Origin: Dysgonomonas mossii
Lineage (GTDB): Bacteria > Bacteroidota > Bacteroidia > Bacteroidales > Dysgonomonadaceae
Assembly: GCF_004569505.1 (NCBI RefSeq)
Contig: NZ_SPPK01000004.1
Coordinates: forward strand, 124,001 to 188,000
Length of the DNA stretch: 64,000 bases
Direction of reading: 5' to 3'
The position numbers were made by a program, and so were the translations under genes. Below are positions 9,685 to 18,353 of the stretch, one piece after another (within the stretch, counting starts at the first letter, position 1; every line of letters begins with the position of its first letter). The notes under the pieces are model-generated. The model saw only the letters and a program-made list of their open reading frames with translations, was not told where the DNA came from and searched no databases.

Positions 9685-10560
9685 ATGGATACAATTATTC
9701 AGTGTGACAAAATAACACACTATTATGGGACAAAACTTATCTACCAAGACTTGAGTTTTGAAGTCAAGAAAGGTAAGATATTAGGATTGCTCGGAAAAAA
9801 TGGAACGGGAAAGACCACAATTATAAATATCCTCAACGGATATCTACGCCCACAAGCAGGTGTGTGTCGAATTTTTGGTGAAGAAATGGATCACTTTACG
9901 CCACAGACCAAAGCTCGTATAGGTCTTTTGCTCGAAGGACATATACAGCATACGTATTTTAATGTTGTACAAATAGAGAAATTCTATAGTAGTTTTTTCC
10001 CAAATTGGAACAGAGATGCGTATTATGAATTGCTGAAAAAACTACAGGTAACTAAAACTCAGAAGATAAGTACGATGTCTTGCGGGCAACGTTCACAAGT
10101 AGCTCTCGGATTACTATTTGCGCAAAACCCCGATTTGCTGATTCTCGACGATTTCTCTATGGGATTAGATCCCGGCTATCGCCGCTTGTTCATCGAATAT
10201 CTGAAAGAATATGCGACAGCCGAAGATAAAACAATTTTCCTTACATCCCATATAATACAAGATATGGAAATGCTTATCGATGATTGTATTATTCTCGATT
10301 ATGGTAAAATATTACTTCACCAACCTACAAGTTACATCATAAATAAATTTAAACGCTATCGCTTTACAGCCAAGACTGAAGAGATAGGTGTTGTAGATGG
10401 ATTATGGAATACAGAAAAGATCGGATTGGTTTGGGAAACTTATTCCTTTGACGGAATAGAAGCTGTGAATCAAAAACTAGCTCCTTTTGCTGTTGCTGAG
10501 GTAAAAGAGGAAGCATTGACATTAGAGGACGCTTTTATAGGTTTGACAGGTAAATATTAA
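9685..10560 (+). CDS. ABC transporter ATP-binding protein
   Basis: The product is a 291-residue single ABC ATPase of the kind that drives ABC-2-type permeases. Walker A is GKNGTGKT (residues 37-44), the signature is MSCGQ, and a D-loop (GLD) and H-loop (TSH) are present. In Walker B the sequence is LLILDDFS, so the position normally held by the catalytic glutamate is aspartate 156. This may slow hydrolysis but does not prove inactivity. A C-terminal extension of about 80 residues follows, as in many such ATPases. The membrane partner is the next gene, 22 bases downstream. The direction of transport is not evident; single-domain ABC-2 systems usually export. Confidence 0.85.
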   Translation: MDTIIQCDKITHYYGTKLIYQDLSFEVKKGKILGLLGKNGTGKTTIINILNGYLRPQAGVCRIFGEEMDHFTPQTKARIGLLLEGHIQHTYFNVVQIEKFYSSFFPNWNRDAYYELLKKLQVTKTQKISTMSCGQRSQVALGLLFAQNPDLLILDDFSMGLDPGYRRLFIEYLKEYATAEDKTIFLTSHIIQDMEMLIDDCIILDYGKILLHQPTSYIINKFKRYRFTAKTEEIGVVDGLWNTEKIGLVWETYSFDGIEAVNQKLAPFAVAEVKEEALTLEDAFIGLTGKY

Positions 10561-10582
10561 TAAGAAAAAGAATATAATAGAT

Positions 10583-11254
10583 ATGATACAAGCTCTTTTA
10601 TTTAAAGAATGGATTAAAACCCGACGTGTGGTTACCTTAATTGGAATTATCTTCGTTGCTCTGATTATTTACACACTGATAAACACAGGACAACAATTTC
10701 GTCTTGGAGGCGCTGTACAAATTTGGTCAACAGTGATACTTAAAGATATGCCTATTCTCCCCGGATTTACACAATGGATTCCTCTTTTGGCTGGTCTTTT
10801 ATTAGGTGTTTCTCAATTTGCCCCTGAAATGCATGACAAGCGTCTTAAATTGACTTTGCATTTACCTATGTTAGAAACAAAAATTATGTCTGTCTTACTC
10901 TTTTTTGGAATAGGCATCTTATTGTTTATCTTTTTGTTAAGCTATCTAGTCTTATCGTTTTCTTTTTTTTTCTATTATCCTTCAGAAATTATAAAAGCAA
11001 TGATATGGGGAAACCTACCATATTTGTTTGCTGGTGTTTTTGGATACTTACTTGCTGCATGGATAAGCCTTGAACCCGTATGGCGTCAACGAATAGGATA
11101 TACATTGGCCTCTATTGGCTTTCTTTCCTTCCTATTCATCCGCTCCGTTTCAGGAGCCTATATACCATTTATGCCATATCTTGTAGTTTTAATGGTTCTT
11201 TGCTTTTTCTTTCCCTTCTATTCTATGTATCGGTTTAAAGATGGGGCACAATAA
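10583..11254 (+). CDS. ABC-2-type permease subunit
   Basis: The product is a 223-residue integral membrane protein with about six predicted transmembrane helices. The short N-terminus (MIQALLFKEWIKTRR) resembles the cytoplasmic amphipathic start of ABC-2 permeases. No ATPase motifs are present. It follows the ATPase gene by 22 bases and presumably forms a homodimer with two ATPase subunits. The substrate is unknown. The small size and lack of a large periplasmic loop argue against a MacB-type mechanotransducer. Confidence 0.7.
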   Translation: MIQALLFKEWIKTRRVVTLIGIIFVALIIYTLINTGQQFRLGGAVQIWSTVILKDMPILPGFTQWIPLLAGLLLGVSQFAPEMHDKRLKLTLHLPMLETKIMSVLLFFGIGILLFIFLLSYLVLSFSFFFYYPSEIIKAMIWGNLPYLFAGVFGYLLAAWISLEPVWRQRIGYTLASIGFLSFLFIRSVSGAYIPFMPYLVVLMVLCFFFPFYSMYRFKDGAQ

Positions 11255-11284
11255 CGGAATATTAATTGATAGAAAGTTACAGAA

Positions 11285-12517
11285 ATGAAGTTTAAAAATA
11301 TTATTTATATAATTATACTCCTGTTCATGACCTTAATAGGAATGTGGGCAATTCCTGCTTTGGTAAATAAAGCAACATATAACTCAGACCAATATCCTTT
11401 TGCCTATTACAGTACAATACTGAAAGATATTGGCTTAATAGATTACAAAAATAAAAAGTTCCCGATGGAAGATTTGAAGGGGAACAAATATAATACAGCG
11501 CAGTTCGACTCCCTGATGCCAATGTTGAATTATCGTCAGTTGATGACTGATGGGAAATTGCCGGATAGTATCAATGGGCAAAAAATAACCCCGCAGTTAC
11601 TCCGATCTAAATCTGTTGTTTATAAATACAAGCCTTCAGATATAAATACTCCTGTCAATGGGCTTTATATTTTATTAGAAACTATGCCTAAGCGTGTAGG
11701 ATTAGAAATTCCGAACGATGTGTTTCGTCTTAAAAATAACATTGAGTTTATAGATGCGCAAACCAATACATTGGAAGTTGAAAAAAGTAGGCTTTTTCAA
11801 CAGGCTCTCGACAAAGAAGGGTTTCAGTATCCCGCTCAATGGCTTATAGGAAATCCAAATCCACGTAAGCCTTACGATGAAGGATATTTTGTGTTGGATG
11901 CTAACAATCAATTATTCCATATGAAGATGGTTAACAACCGTCCTTATATAAAGAATACAAAAATAGGTGAAAAGATACAGGCTTCATATTTCTCGATGCT
12001 GGAAGTTGCCGATAAAAGATTCTATGGGTTTCTTTTCAGCAAACAAGGCGAACTATTTATTATCGAAAATGATGGAGCTAATTATAAGACGGTTAAATTG
12101 GATATCGATCCGATAGATATGCAAAAAGACGAAGTTATTTTGATGGGTAATATGTTTGATTGGACTGTCTCCGTCGTGACACCTTTTGCTAAAAAGATTT
12201 ATGCATTAGATGCCGAAACCCTAAAAAGAATTGGAGAGCATACTATTGACCGTACGCCCGGTAGGTGGGATGCTGTTTCTAAATGGACATTTCCTGTATA
12301 TTTAACTCTCGAAAAATCAGAGACTAGCTATATACAACCCTATTTTCACTATATAGGGATTTATGGCTTTGCAGTAAATCTAATTATAGCATTCTTGACA
12401 GTTATTTTTATAACGCGTTCACCTAAAAGGAAGATTTTTAATGGAATATATATCTTTTTAACTGGTATAGCTGGCTTAGTAGCTTTGTTAATCTTGCCTA
12501 ATTCAAAAAATAAATAA
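11285..12517 (+). CDS. Membrane protein with periplasmic domain, DUF4857-like
   Basis: The product is a 410-residue protein with one N-terminal transmembrane helix (about 5-27), a large middle region of about 320 residues that would face the periplasm, and two closely spaced helices at the C-terminus (about 350-405). The middle region looks like a beta-rich or propeller-like fold with repeated segments such as ENDGANYKTVKLD. From memory it resembles the DUF4857 family, which occurs beside ABC-2 transporters in Bacteroidetes. It lies 30 bases after the permease gene and 7 bases before the next lipoprotein start. It may be an accessory subunit of the ABC system; no enzymatic motif was recognised. 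Confidence 0.65.
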   Translation: MKFKNIIYIIILLFMTLIGMWAIPALVNKATYNSDQYPFAYYSTILKDIGLIDYKNKKFPMEDLKGNKYNTAQFDSLMPMLNYRQLMTDGKLPDSINGQKITPQLLRSKSVVYKYKPSDINTPVNGLYILLETMPKRVGLEIPNDVFRLKNNIEFIDAQTNTLEVEKSRLFQQALDKEGFQYPAQWLIGNPNPRKPYDEGYFVLDANNQLFHMKMVNNRPYIKNTKIGEKIQASYFSMLEVADKRFYGFLFSKQGELFIIENDGANYKTVKLDIDPIDMQKDEVILMGNMFDWTVSVVTPFAKKIYALDAETLKRIGEHTIDRTPGRWDAVSKWTFPVYLTLEKSETSYIQPYFHYIGIYGFAVNLIIAFLTVIFITRSPKRKIFNGIYIFLTGIAGLVALLILPNSKNK

Positions 12518-12524
12518 AGTGTAT

Positions 12525-13073
12525 ATGAAAAAAATTATGTTATTAGCCTATATGGCTATTTGTTTAGTTTCTTGCACAAGCAAGAGTACAGATAATAAAG
12601 AAAATGATACAGATTCGACATCTGTAGCTCAAGTATCGGGTCTTGCCATGTATCCATTAGATAGCTTATTGGCTGAGGCAGACCAATTAGTAAATAAAAA
12701 AGTAATAGTTAAAGGTAGTGTAACACACACATGTAAGCATTCGGGGAAACGTTGCTTTATTGTAGGTGACAACGAAAATGTATCTATGCGGGTAGAAGCT
12801 AAAGGAAATATAGGTGGTTTTAATCGCGAATTAGTAGGTTCTGAATTAGCAATCACCGGAGTCTTAAAAGAACGTCGTTTGACTAAAGAATATATAGATC
12901 AGTACGAAAAAGATGTCAACGAAAAGAAAGTGAAGGAAGACGGTTCTGCTGAAACTTGCCAGGCCGAACTTGCTAATATTAGCGAGATGCGTGATTGGAT
13001 GAAGAAAAACAATAAAGATTATTACGCCATTTACTATTTAGATGGAGAAGAATTCAGTATCGTCGAGCAGTAG
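12525..13073 (+). CDS. Small lipoprotein with a Cys/His motif, possible OB-fold
   Basis: The start at 12525 (MKKIMLLAYM) is preferred over an in-frame GTG at 12519, because it gives a compact lipoprotein signal ending VSCT. The mature protein of about 160 residues has the motif HTCKHSGKRC within a beta-rich stretch (VIVKGSVTHTC...CFIVG). This resembles OB-fold domains and could bind a metal or a redox partner through the two cysteines and two histidines; that is inference. The last 32 bases overlap the start of the PepSY-like gene, so the two are probably translationally coupled. No named family was recognised with confidence. Confidence 0.65.
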   Translation: MKKIMLLAYMAICLVSCTSKSTDNKENDTDSTSVAQVSGLAMYPLDSLLAEADQLVNKKVIVKGSVTHTCKHSGKRCFIVGDNENVSMRVEAKGNIGGFNRELVGSELAITGVLKERRLTKEYIDQYEKDVNEKKVKEDGSAETCQAELANISEMRDWMKKNNKDYYAIYYLDGEEFSIVEQ

Positions 13074-13605
13074 AACATTGCGCCGTTGGGCAAGGATTAT
13101 CCATAGAGATTTAGGATTTCTGATGGTTGGAGTCAGTCTTGTTTATGCGATTTCGGGAATTCTATTGAATCATATGAACGGAAAAGACCCGGCTTTTCAT
13201 ACCGAAGAGGTAACTCTGCAAGCTGAAAAAGAACTCAATTCGCAAGAGTTGACATATTGGTGGAACGATAGGAAAGATGTTCCGCCTTTGCGGAAAATTC
13301 TATCGATAGATGATCAGCATCTTAGATTGATGCTAGACGGTGGAGTCGGCGTTTACAATTCGGAAAGTGGAATGCTGGATTACGAAAAGCATAGCAAACG
13401 ACAGTTCGTTTATTGGATAAATAAGCTTCATTACAATAAAGTAAAGGGCTGGAGTGTAATGGCAGATTTCTTTGCCGTATCTCTCATTTTCTTTGCCTTG
13501 TCAGGTCTTATTATGGTAAAAGGGAAAAATGGTATTAGTGGACGGGGCAAATGGTACCTACTATTGGGGCTTATAATACCAGTCCTTTATATCGTGCTTT
13601 CTTGA
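13042..13605 (+). CDS. PepSY-associated transmembrane protein
   Basis: The product is a 187-residue inner-membrane protein. The opening LRRWARIIHRDLGFLMVGVS and the segment SGILLNHMNG match the PepSY-associated TM family, whose members often sit beside siderophore or haem receptors and are thought to take part in ferric-siderophore reduction or uptake. The layout is helix (about 20-43), a periplasmic PepSY-like domain (about 50-130, with LHYNKVKGW near its end), then helices at about 140-160 and 168-186. It overlaps the preceding lipoprotein gene and is the last gene before a terminator. Its presence is the best hint that the operon handles iron or another metal. Confidence 0.78.
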   Translation: MEKNSVSSSSRTLRRWARIIHRDLGFLMVGVSLVYAISGILLNHMNGKDPAFHTEEVTLQAEKELNSQELTYWWNDRKDVPPLRKILSIDDQHLRLMLDGGVGVYNSESGMLDYEKHSKRQFVYWINKLHYNKVKGWSVMADFFAVSLIFFALSGLIMVKGKNGISGRGKWYLLLGLIIPVLYIVLS

Positions 13606-13615
13606 TTTATAAGTG

Positions 13616-13652
13616 AAAAGAGTATGTTCGTTTTTTTGAGCATACTCTTTTT
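13616..13652 (+). terminator. Terminator of the receptor/ABC/PepSY operon
   Basis: An 11-bp stem (AAAAGAGTATG at 13616-13626 pairing with CATACTCTTTT at 13641-13651) encloses a 14-base loop and runs into a T-rich tract. It begins 10 bases after the stop of the PepSY-type gene. Confidence 0.8.
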
Positions 13653-13742
13653 ATATACAACCAATACCTTTTGATAATACCTTAACATTCTTAATATCAA
13701 ATAATAGACAAAAAAAAGCTGGTATTATTTAATGATATAAAA

Positions 13743-13775
13743 GCAGAGTAAATAGAAAAAGACTATTTACTCTGC
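13743..13775 (-). terminator. Terminator of the surface-protein operon
   Basis: A 13-bp perfect stem (GCAGAGTAAATAG with its complement, 13743-13755 and 13763-13775) is followed on the minus strand by TTTTAT. It lies 34 bases beyond the stop of the 974-residue protein and is convergent with the preceding terminator. Confidence 0.8.
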
Positions 13776-13808
13776 ATCTTTAAATATGTAGTTTTATTCG
13801 GGCTAAGG

Positions 13809-16733
13809 TCAGAAAGTCCCGTCTTTTTTTCGCTCTATTTTATTGCGTATATTTGGATTTACAAGTATGTAGCACCCCTTTACATTTACTTTTATCAGAT
13901 TGTAGGTTGTACCGCAAGTCGTGTCGGAGGTTATTCTGCGATAATAATATGTTCCTGATCTTATTTGTGTCGGAGGAATATAGGAAGCACTGATAGCTCC
14001 GGCTATATTAAACCAAGATATGCCATCTGTACTCGATTGCCATTGATAGGTATAGAATCCCTCTCCACCTGTCACTTCTGCCGTTAGAGTTACTTGTTCT
14101 CGTACACATACCTCTAAAGATTGGTCTGCAGTACTCGGTGTGGGTAGCAAAGCTGGTGTCACTGTAACATGTATGCTATCGAGTTTCGCTATACCACAAA
14201 ACTCAGGTGTAACTGATACTTTATACCAACCTGTCATATTTGTATCTACATTGCTAATAGTCGGATTCTGCATATCAGAAGTAAAACCATTTGGTCCTGT
14301 CCATGTATAATTAGTGCTCCCCAGAGTTATGCATTTAAGCTGTATTGTTCCTCCTGTACAAATCGGATTTGAACTCGCATATACTATTTTTGCCGTCTCT
14401 AGGTTTGATATCATTATCTGCTGCTTAAATGCGTTTCCACATTGGTCGTTGATACGAATTGTATAAGTCTCATCTGCTAGCCCGTAAGTAAAATGAGCAA
14501 TACCGCTGGTTGTTATATCTGCAACACCTGATATTTTCACTGTATTATCTGCATTCCACAACTGATAGGTATAAGGAGCAACTCCATTCATAGCTTTCAC
14601 CGAAATATTTCCGGTTGTTCCTCCTACACATACATATGCCGAAGTAGCCTTAGGGTCGAGATCTAACGGTGGAGCTGTATAAACAATCGTTGTATCACCA
14701 ATAACACAAGCGGTAGAATTATTATCGGTTAATATACCTAGCACATAAGTTCCCGGTGCAGAGAAAGTAAAGGATCCGCCGGGGGCAATTACTGTTTTAT
14801 CATATCCCGTAGGACCACTAGTTAAGCGGTAATATGTAGTTGTAGGATTACGTTTATACGTTATAGTACCCGTTGGAGTTATTTTCATCCCCGAACAAGT
14901 TTGTTGACTAGTATATCCAAGATCTTTATAGTTATATATCCCCGGATTATTGAAGGTCGAGACAATAGGATTTCCGCAACCATGATTCACTGTGAGAGTG
15001 TAAGTTCCCGGAGGTAAGTTTGTTGCAGGCATAGTATAAGAGGCAGATGACGATGTCATTGTTGCCGATTGTGAAACATATCCAGTCGGTCCTGTTATTG
15101 TTAAAGTCGTTCCTATTGGCCAGCCTGCATTTGCGGATATATATAAGCGTCCTTTATCTACAGTACATTTATCATCGTACGAACTGCTTGTGCTCAATGC
15201 ATAACTTGTCGGTAGAGTGGATGCTATATTACGTGTAGTAGTATAAGTAAATCCATCAGCATAAACTGCAGTGAATGTATATGTTTTACCATACTCTAAA
15301 GGGCAAGAATAATTAGTCGCAGTATTAGTTAGGGTTTGGGTACATACCACCACATTATTGGGGTCGGTAATAGTCACCTCAACAGGTATACACTTATGGG
15401 TTCCGGTTGGTAGATAATAAACTAGTTGATAACTGTCACAATCAAATCTATTGGTTGTAAATGAAATGTTCCGGTTTATAGCGGAAATTGAACTCGTGAC
15501 TACTGTTCCATTTTGATCTGTACACGTAACAGTATACTGAGTATCATACTCTAATGTCATTATATCATTCGAGTTGACACTGTTCAACCAGTTCGGATTA
15601 TTATAAACGATATCTCCCCCTGTTGTTTTTTTTACTACAATATGTAATGGATAACAAAATAATCCATCATAATCTGTCCATGGTCTTACGGTATATGTAT
15701 AGTTATTGCAATTGCGATCACGCATAGAATAAGTGAAATACGTAGGTTTTTTTATATTCGTAGTGAAGCTTTTGTAAATGTCATTACAACCTTTCAATCG
15801 TATATAAATAGCAAGACTATTTGATGAATAAAAATTAGCTATATTATAAGGAGATATATTCAATAACATTCCGCCAGACGCAGTACTGTTCCAGTCTGAC
15901 CATTGGGTTGGTATCTGTCCGGCGGGAGCTGCTCCTATTTCATACATTCTATCATTATAATATCTTTTATAATCAGGATTAGCCAATATTTCATTAGAAG
16001 AGGCAGTCCATTTTACATATCCACATGAACCTTGAGTATTATCCAAATCGGGGAGAAAAGCAGTTTGAGTAAGGTTACTAAAAGTAGGAAATCCAGAAAT
16101 AGTACCCAATGTAAAATCTCTTACTGATGTATAACATCCGTCATTTACCTGTACGGTGTAATTCCCTGCAGGGTAATTTGTGTTAGGAAATGTGTAAACA
16201 TTTCCACTCTTTGTGGGCGTCACCGTCTGCGGAGTAGCAACCCCTGCGGGTGCCGAGGTAATAGTAAACTCAAAATTTCCACTGCCATTGGTAACATTCA
16301 GCGCAATAATACCTGTACCACATCCTAGATATGATTTACGTGAGACATCAGAATTAAGCGATACTTCCGGTACTTTGTAATTACCTCCTACAACCAGATT
16401 TGAGAGATTTTTAACCGTACTATACTCACTGTCTATTTTACAAAAAGCTCGAACAGTCAGTTGATATGTACCGGGAGGTATATTTCGCAACACATGATCA
16501 CTTTGAGGATTTATAGAAAAACCGCCCTCTGAACTAAGTCCGTATTGCACATTAAAAATATTTGTGGTATCTCCACCCAATGTTACGGTTATTTCTCCAT
16601 TCGACAAGCAGGTAGAATTCTTTATTTGGGTACTTACAGTGAAGTTGGGACTACAAGTCTGTGCTCCAATTTGTGACGAGCTAAGTAAACTTATACACAA
16701 ACAAGAGAATATATAAATAATTCTTTTTGTCAT
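13809..16733 (-). CDS. Large secreted surface protein with SprB-like and Ig-like modules
   Basis: The product is 974 residues with a signal peptide (about 1-25, ending IGAQT). The rest is a string of beta-sandwich modules of about 80-100 residues marked by phrases such as IPPGTYQLTV, PAGNYTVQV and LPPGTYTLTV, as in SprB-type adhesion repeats. Two Ig-like modules follow near the C-terminus (around 770-850 and 880-960, the latter with YTYQWQSSTDGISWF). Paired cysteines occur through the chain. The protein ends RNKIERKKDGTF, and no T9SS type A or type B sorting domain is visible, so its route to the surface is unclear. It is the last gene of a three-gene operon and overlaps the 180-residue gene by 4 bases. 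An adhesin-like role is inferred. Confidence 0.75.
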   Translation of the reverse strand: MTKRIIYIFSCLCISLLSSSQIGAQTCSPNFTVSTQIKNSTCLSNGEITVTLGGDTTNIFNVQYGLSSEGGFSINPQSDHVLRNIPPGTYQLTVRAFCKIDSEYSTVKNLSNLVVGGNYKVPEVSLNSDVSRKSYLGCGTGIIALNVTNGSGNFEFTITSAPAGVATPQTVTPTKSGNVYTFPNTNYPAGNYTVQVNDGCYTSVRDFTLGTISGFPTFSNLTQTAFLPDLDNTQGSCGYVKWTASSNEILANPDYKRYYNDRMYEIGAAPAGQIPTQWSDWNSTASGGMLLNISPYNIANFYSSNSLAIYIRLKGCNDIYKSFTTNIKKPTYFTYSMRDRNCNNYTYTVRPWTDYDGLFCYPLHIVVKKTTGGDIVYNNPNWLNSVNSNDIMTLEYDTQYTVTCTDQNGTVVTSSISAINRNISFTTNRFDCDSYQLVYYLPTGTHKCIPVEVTITDPNNVVVCTQTLTNTATNYSCPLEYGKTYTFTAVYADGFTYTTTRNIASTLPTSYALSTSSSYDDKCTVDKGRLYISANAGWPIGTTLTITGPTGYVSQSATMTSSSASYTMPATNLPPGTYTLTVNHGCGNPIVSTFNNPGIYNYKDLGYTSQQTCSGMKITPTGTITYKRNPTTTYYRLTSGPTGYDKTVIAPGGSFTFSAPGTYVLGILTDNNSTACVIGDTTIVYTAPPLDLDPKATSAYVCVGGTTGNISVKAMNGVAPYTYQLWNADNTVKISGVADITTSGIAHFTYGLADETYTIRINDQCGNAFKQQIMISNLETAKIVYASSNPICTGGTIQLKCITLGSTNYTWTGPNGFTSDMQNPTISNVDTNMTGWYKVSVTPEFCGIAKLDSIHVTVTPALLPTPSTADQSLEVCVREQVTLTAEVTGGEGFYTYQWQSSTDGISWFNIAGAISASYIPPTQIRSGTYYYRRITSDTTCGTTYNLIKVNVKGCYILVNPNIRNKIERKKDGTF

Positions 16734-17272
16734 AATATATTTTTATAAGATTCGTCTTTAACAAGAACAATAGTCAATGTACCCTCTAATGGGAAGTTAT
16801 AATCACTATTTCCATAAATCTCTGGAAAAGTAAATGTTGCAGTATTTCCTTCTATAGTCAAAGTGTACAGAGGAGATAAGGAATATGGAGAAGAAAAATT
16901 ATCTTCTGGTTTTGGATCTATTTCCTTCTCAGATTCTTTAGCTGGCAATAGTAACATTCCCTCATTGATTACATTATATTCCGCGAGGTTGTTCCACAGA
17001 GTACAAGCAGCTAGCTTTCCCGATTGTATATATACCGATAAGAATATGGGATGAATGGGAAATGGCAGCTTGTTTATCCCTTTTAGAGATGTGGTGTCAT
17101 TAAAGGTATGCGTCAATACTTCAGCTTTAGTCTCATAGTTACGAACATTTATTGTGGCACTACGAAACCAATAATTTCCATTAGTCTCTTGTTTTACATC
17201 CTTTACTATATTGTTTTGCGCAAATGCAGAAATGGTGCATACGCAAAATATTAATGCATAAAATATTTTCAT
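16730..17272 (-). CDS. Secreted protein of unknown function
   Basis: The product is 180 residues with a clear signal peptide (MKIFYALIFCVCTISAFAQN). The remainder is a beta-rich domain with no cysteine pair, enzymatic motif or lipobox, and it ends close to LTIVLVKDESYKNIL. I do not recognise the family. It lies between the 227-residue surface protein (33 bases upstream) and the 974-residue protein (4-base overlap). It is probably a periplasmic or outer-membrane partner in assembling or presenting those proteins; that is inference from gene order alone. Confidence 0.65.
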   Translation of the reverse strand: MKIFYALIFCVCTISAFAQNNIVKDVKQETNGNYWFRSATINVRNYETKAEVLTHTFNDTTSLKGINKLPFPIHPIFLSVYIQSGKLAACTLWNNLAEYNVINEGMLLLPAKESEKEIDPKPEDNFSSPYSLSPLYTLTIEGNTATFTFPEIYGNSDYNFPLEGTLTIVLVKDESYKNIL

Positions 17273-17305
17273 AATTTACTAATCTTTATTTTGTACAAAC
17301 TATTG

Positions 17306-17989
17306 TTATTTAACCTTAAAAACAATGTTCATAAACGTTTTTTCGGAATAAGTAAATTGTGCGAAAAGTTTGTATTTCAAAATCCCTGTATTACTTAATG
17401 TGATATTCTGGAAAACCGTATTATCATAATAAGGAATGAAATACTCTAAGTCATTACTAGCTAACACAGGTAAAGTTGTTGCACCCGCACCCTTGATAGA
17501 CGACGCTGAATTAGTCAGTTCGAATTGTTCTCTGTAAAGAGTATATAAATCAACAGTAAACTCTTGTGTAGCTGTGTTATAAGATGGGTCTGCGGTATCT
17601 GTCGGTAGCACAATAGATGGCATATAAAAGAATTTAGGTGTAACTGCTGAAACTTCCGCAAAAAGTTTTATCCATTTAGTCCCATCATTATAATAATATC
17701 CGGGGGTTACATCGTTTATCGTAGCGGTGTTATACACAGTCATTCCTGCTACATGCGCTAGTAAAGGAGAAAATGATGTTGTTGATGAAAGTGAAACGCG
17801 TGGTAGCAGTAACCCTTTTGTAGAACTGTGGTCGGAATTCTCCTGTAAATCGAGTAACGCATTTGAATTTGGTTCATATCCCGAACCGATGGTTACCTGT
17901 CCACGTAATAAGGAAGAAGCTCCTAACATTATAACTATGAATAATGTTTTCAGTTTGCTTCTGTTTAGTTTGAAGTTTGTTGGTTTCAT
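17306..17989 (-). CDS. Secreted surface protein, Bacteroidetes tail-fibre-like N-terminus
   Basis: The product is 227 residues with a signal peptide ending LLRGQVTIG. The region after it (IGSGYEPNSNALLDLQE, then STKGLLLPRVSL and GMTVYNTA, then GYYYNDGTKWIKL) is a motif series common at the N-terminus of Bacteroidetes secreted surface proteins. The C-terminal half is a compact beta domain with no recognised motif. It is the first gene of the three-gene operon; the next gene starts 33 bases after its stop. The long upstream region carries the inverted repeats described separately, so its expression may be switched or attenuated. Confidence 0.7.
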   Translation of the reverse strand: MKPTNFKLNRSKLKTLFIVIMLGASSLLRGQVTIGSGYEPNSNALLDLQENSDHSSTKGLLLPRVSLSSTTSFSPLLAHVAGMTVYNTATINDVTPGYYYNDGTKWIKLFAEVSAVTPKFFYMPSIVLPTDTADPSYNTATQEFTVDLYTLYREQFELTNSASSIKGAGATTLPVLASNDLEYFIPYYDNTVFQNITLSNTGILKYKLFAQFTYSEKTFMNIVFKVK

Positions 17990-18054
17990 TTAGTAAATGT
18001 TTTAGTTTTATAATGAAATAATTAATCACTCATTTTTTGCATATATAATTCTAT

Positions 18055-18210
18055 CCCGTATAAAAACTTCAATACCCTATATTCTCTTCCGAATACTTTC
18101 CCAAGCGGCGGTTGAAAATAAATGGGATGACAACAAATATTAAAGACAAACAAATTAAAGACAAACAAGTGGTTACCCCGTTTTATAGGGTATTGAAACT
18201 TTTGTATGGA
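18055..18210. repeat. Inverted repeat pair A
   Basis: TTCAATACCCTATA at 18068-18081 is the exact reverse complement of 18184-18197. The match extends outward with mismatches to about 26 bp on each side. The arms enclose 102 bp. The pair lies 80-200 bases before the surface-protein operon start, so it is either the ends of a small invertible segment or a large stem in the leader RNA. Confidence 0.7.
18139..18168. repeat. 15-bp tandem duplication
   Basis: ATTAAAGACAAACAA occurs twice in direct tandem (18139-18153 and 18154-18168), inside inverted repeat pair A. It may reflect replication slippage. Confidence 0.85.
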
Positions 18211-18308
18211 TATATATAGTTCGTGTAAATGTCTGGAGTGGAAAAGAAACATTATGCTATAATTTATTTTTCTAAAGTTTGCTATCTCATTGATTTTTCT
18301 TTAATCAA

Positions 18309-18336
18309 CAAATGTAATGTATAGAGCAAAGGCAAA
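18309..18336 (-). promoter_or_regulatory. Candidate promoter of the surface-protein operon
   Basis: On the minus strand TACATTTG (18316-18309) matches TAnnTTTG. TTTG lies 16 bases upstream (18336-18333), a somewhat short spacer. If used, the leader would be about 300 bases and would contain inverted repeat pair A. Confidence 0.4.
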
Positions 18337-18353
18337 AATTTATCGTATAGGGT

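Noticed and set aside
18139..18168. CRISPR-like direct repeats
   Set aside because: Only two adjacent copies without spacers; it is a simple tandem duplication.
18022..18252. 76-codon minus-strand open frame upstream of the surface-protein operon
   Set aside because: It spans inverted repeat A and the 15-bp duplication, has no recognisable domain or signal, and its repeats appear as simple duplications in the translation.
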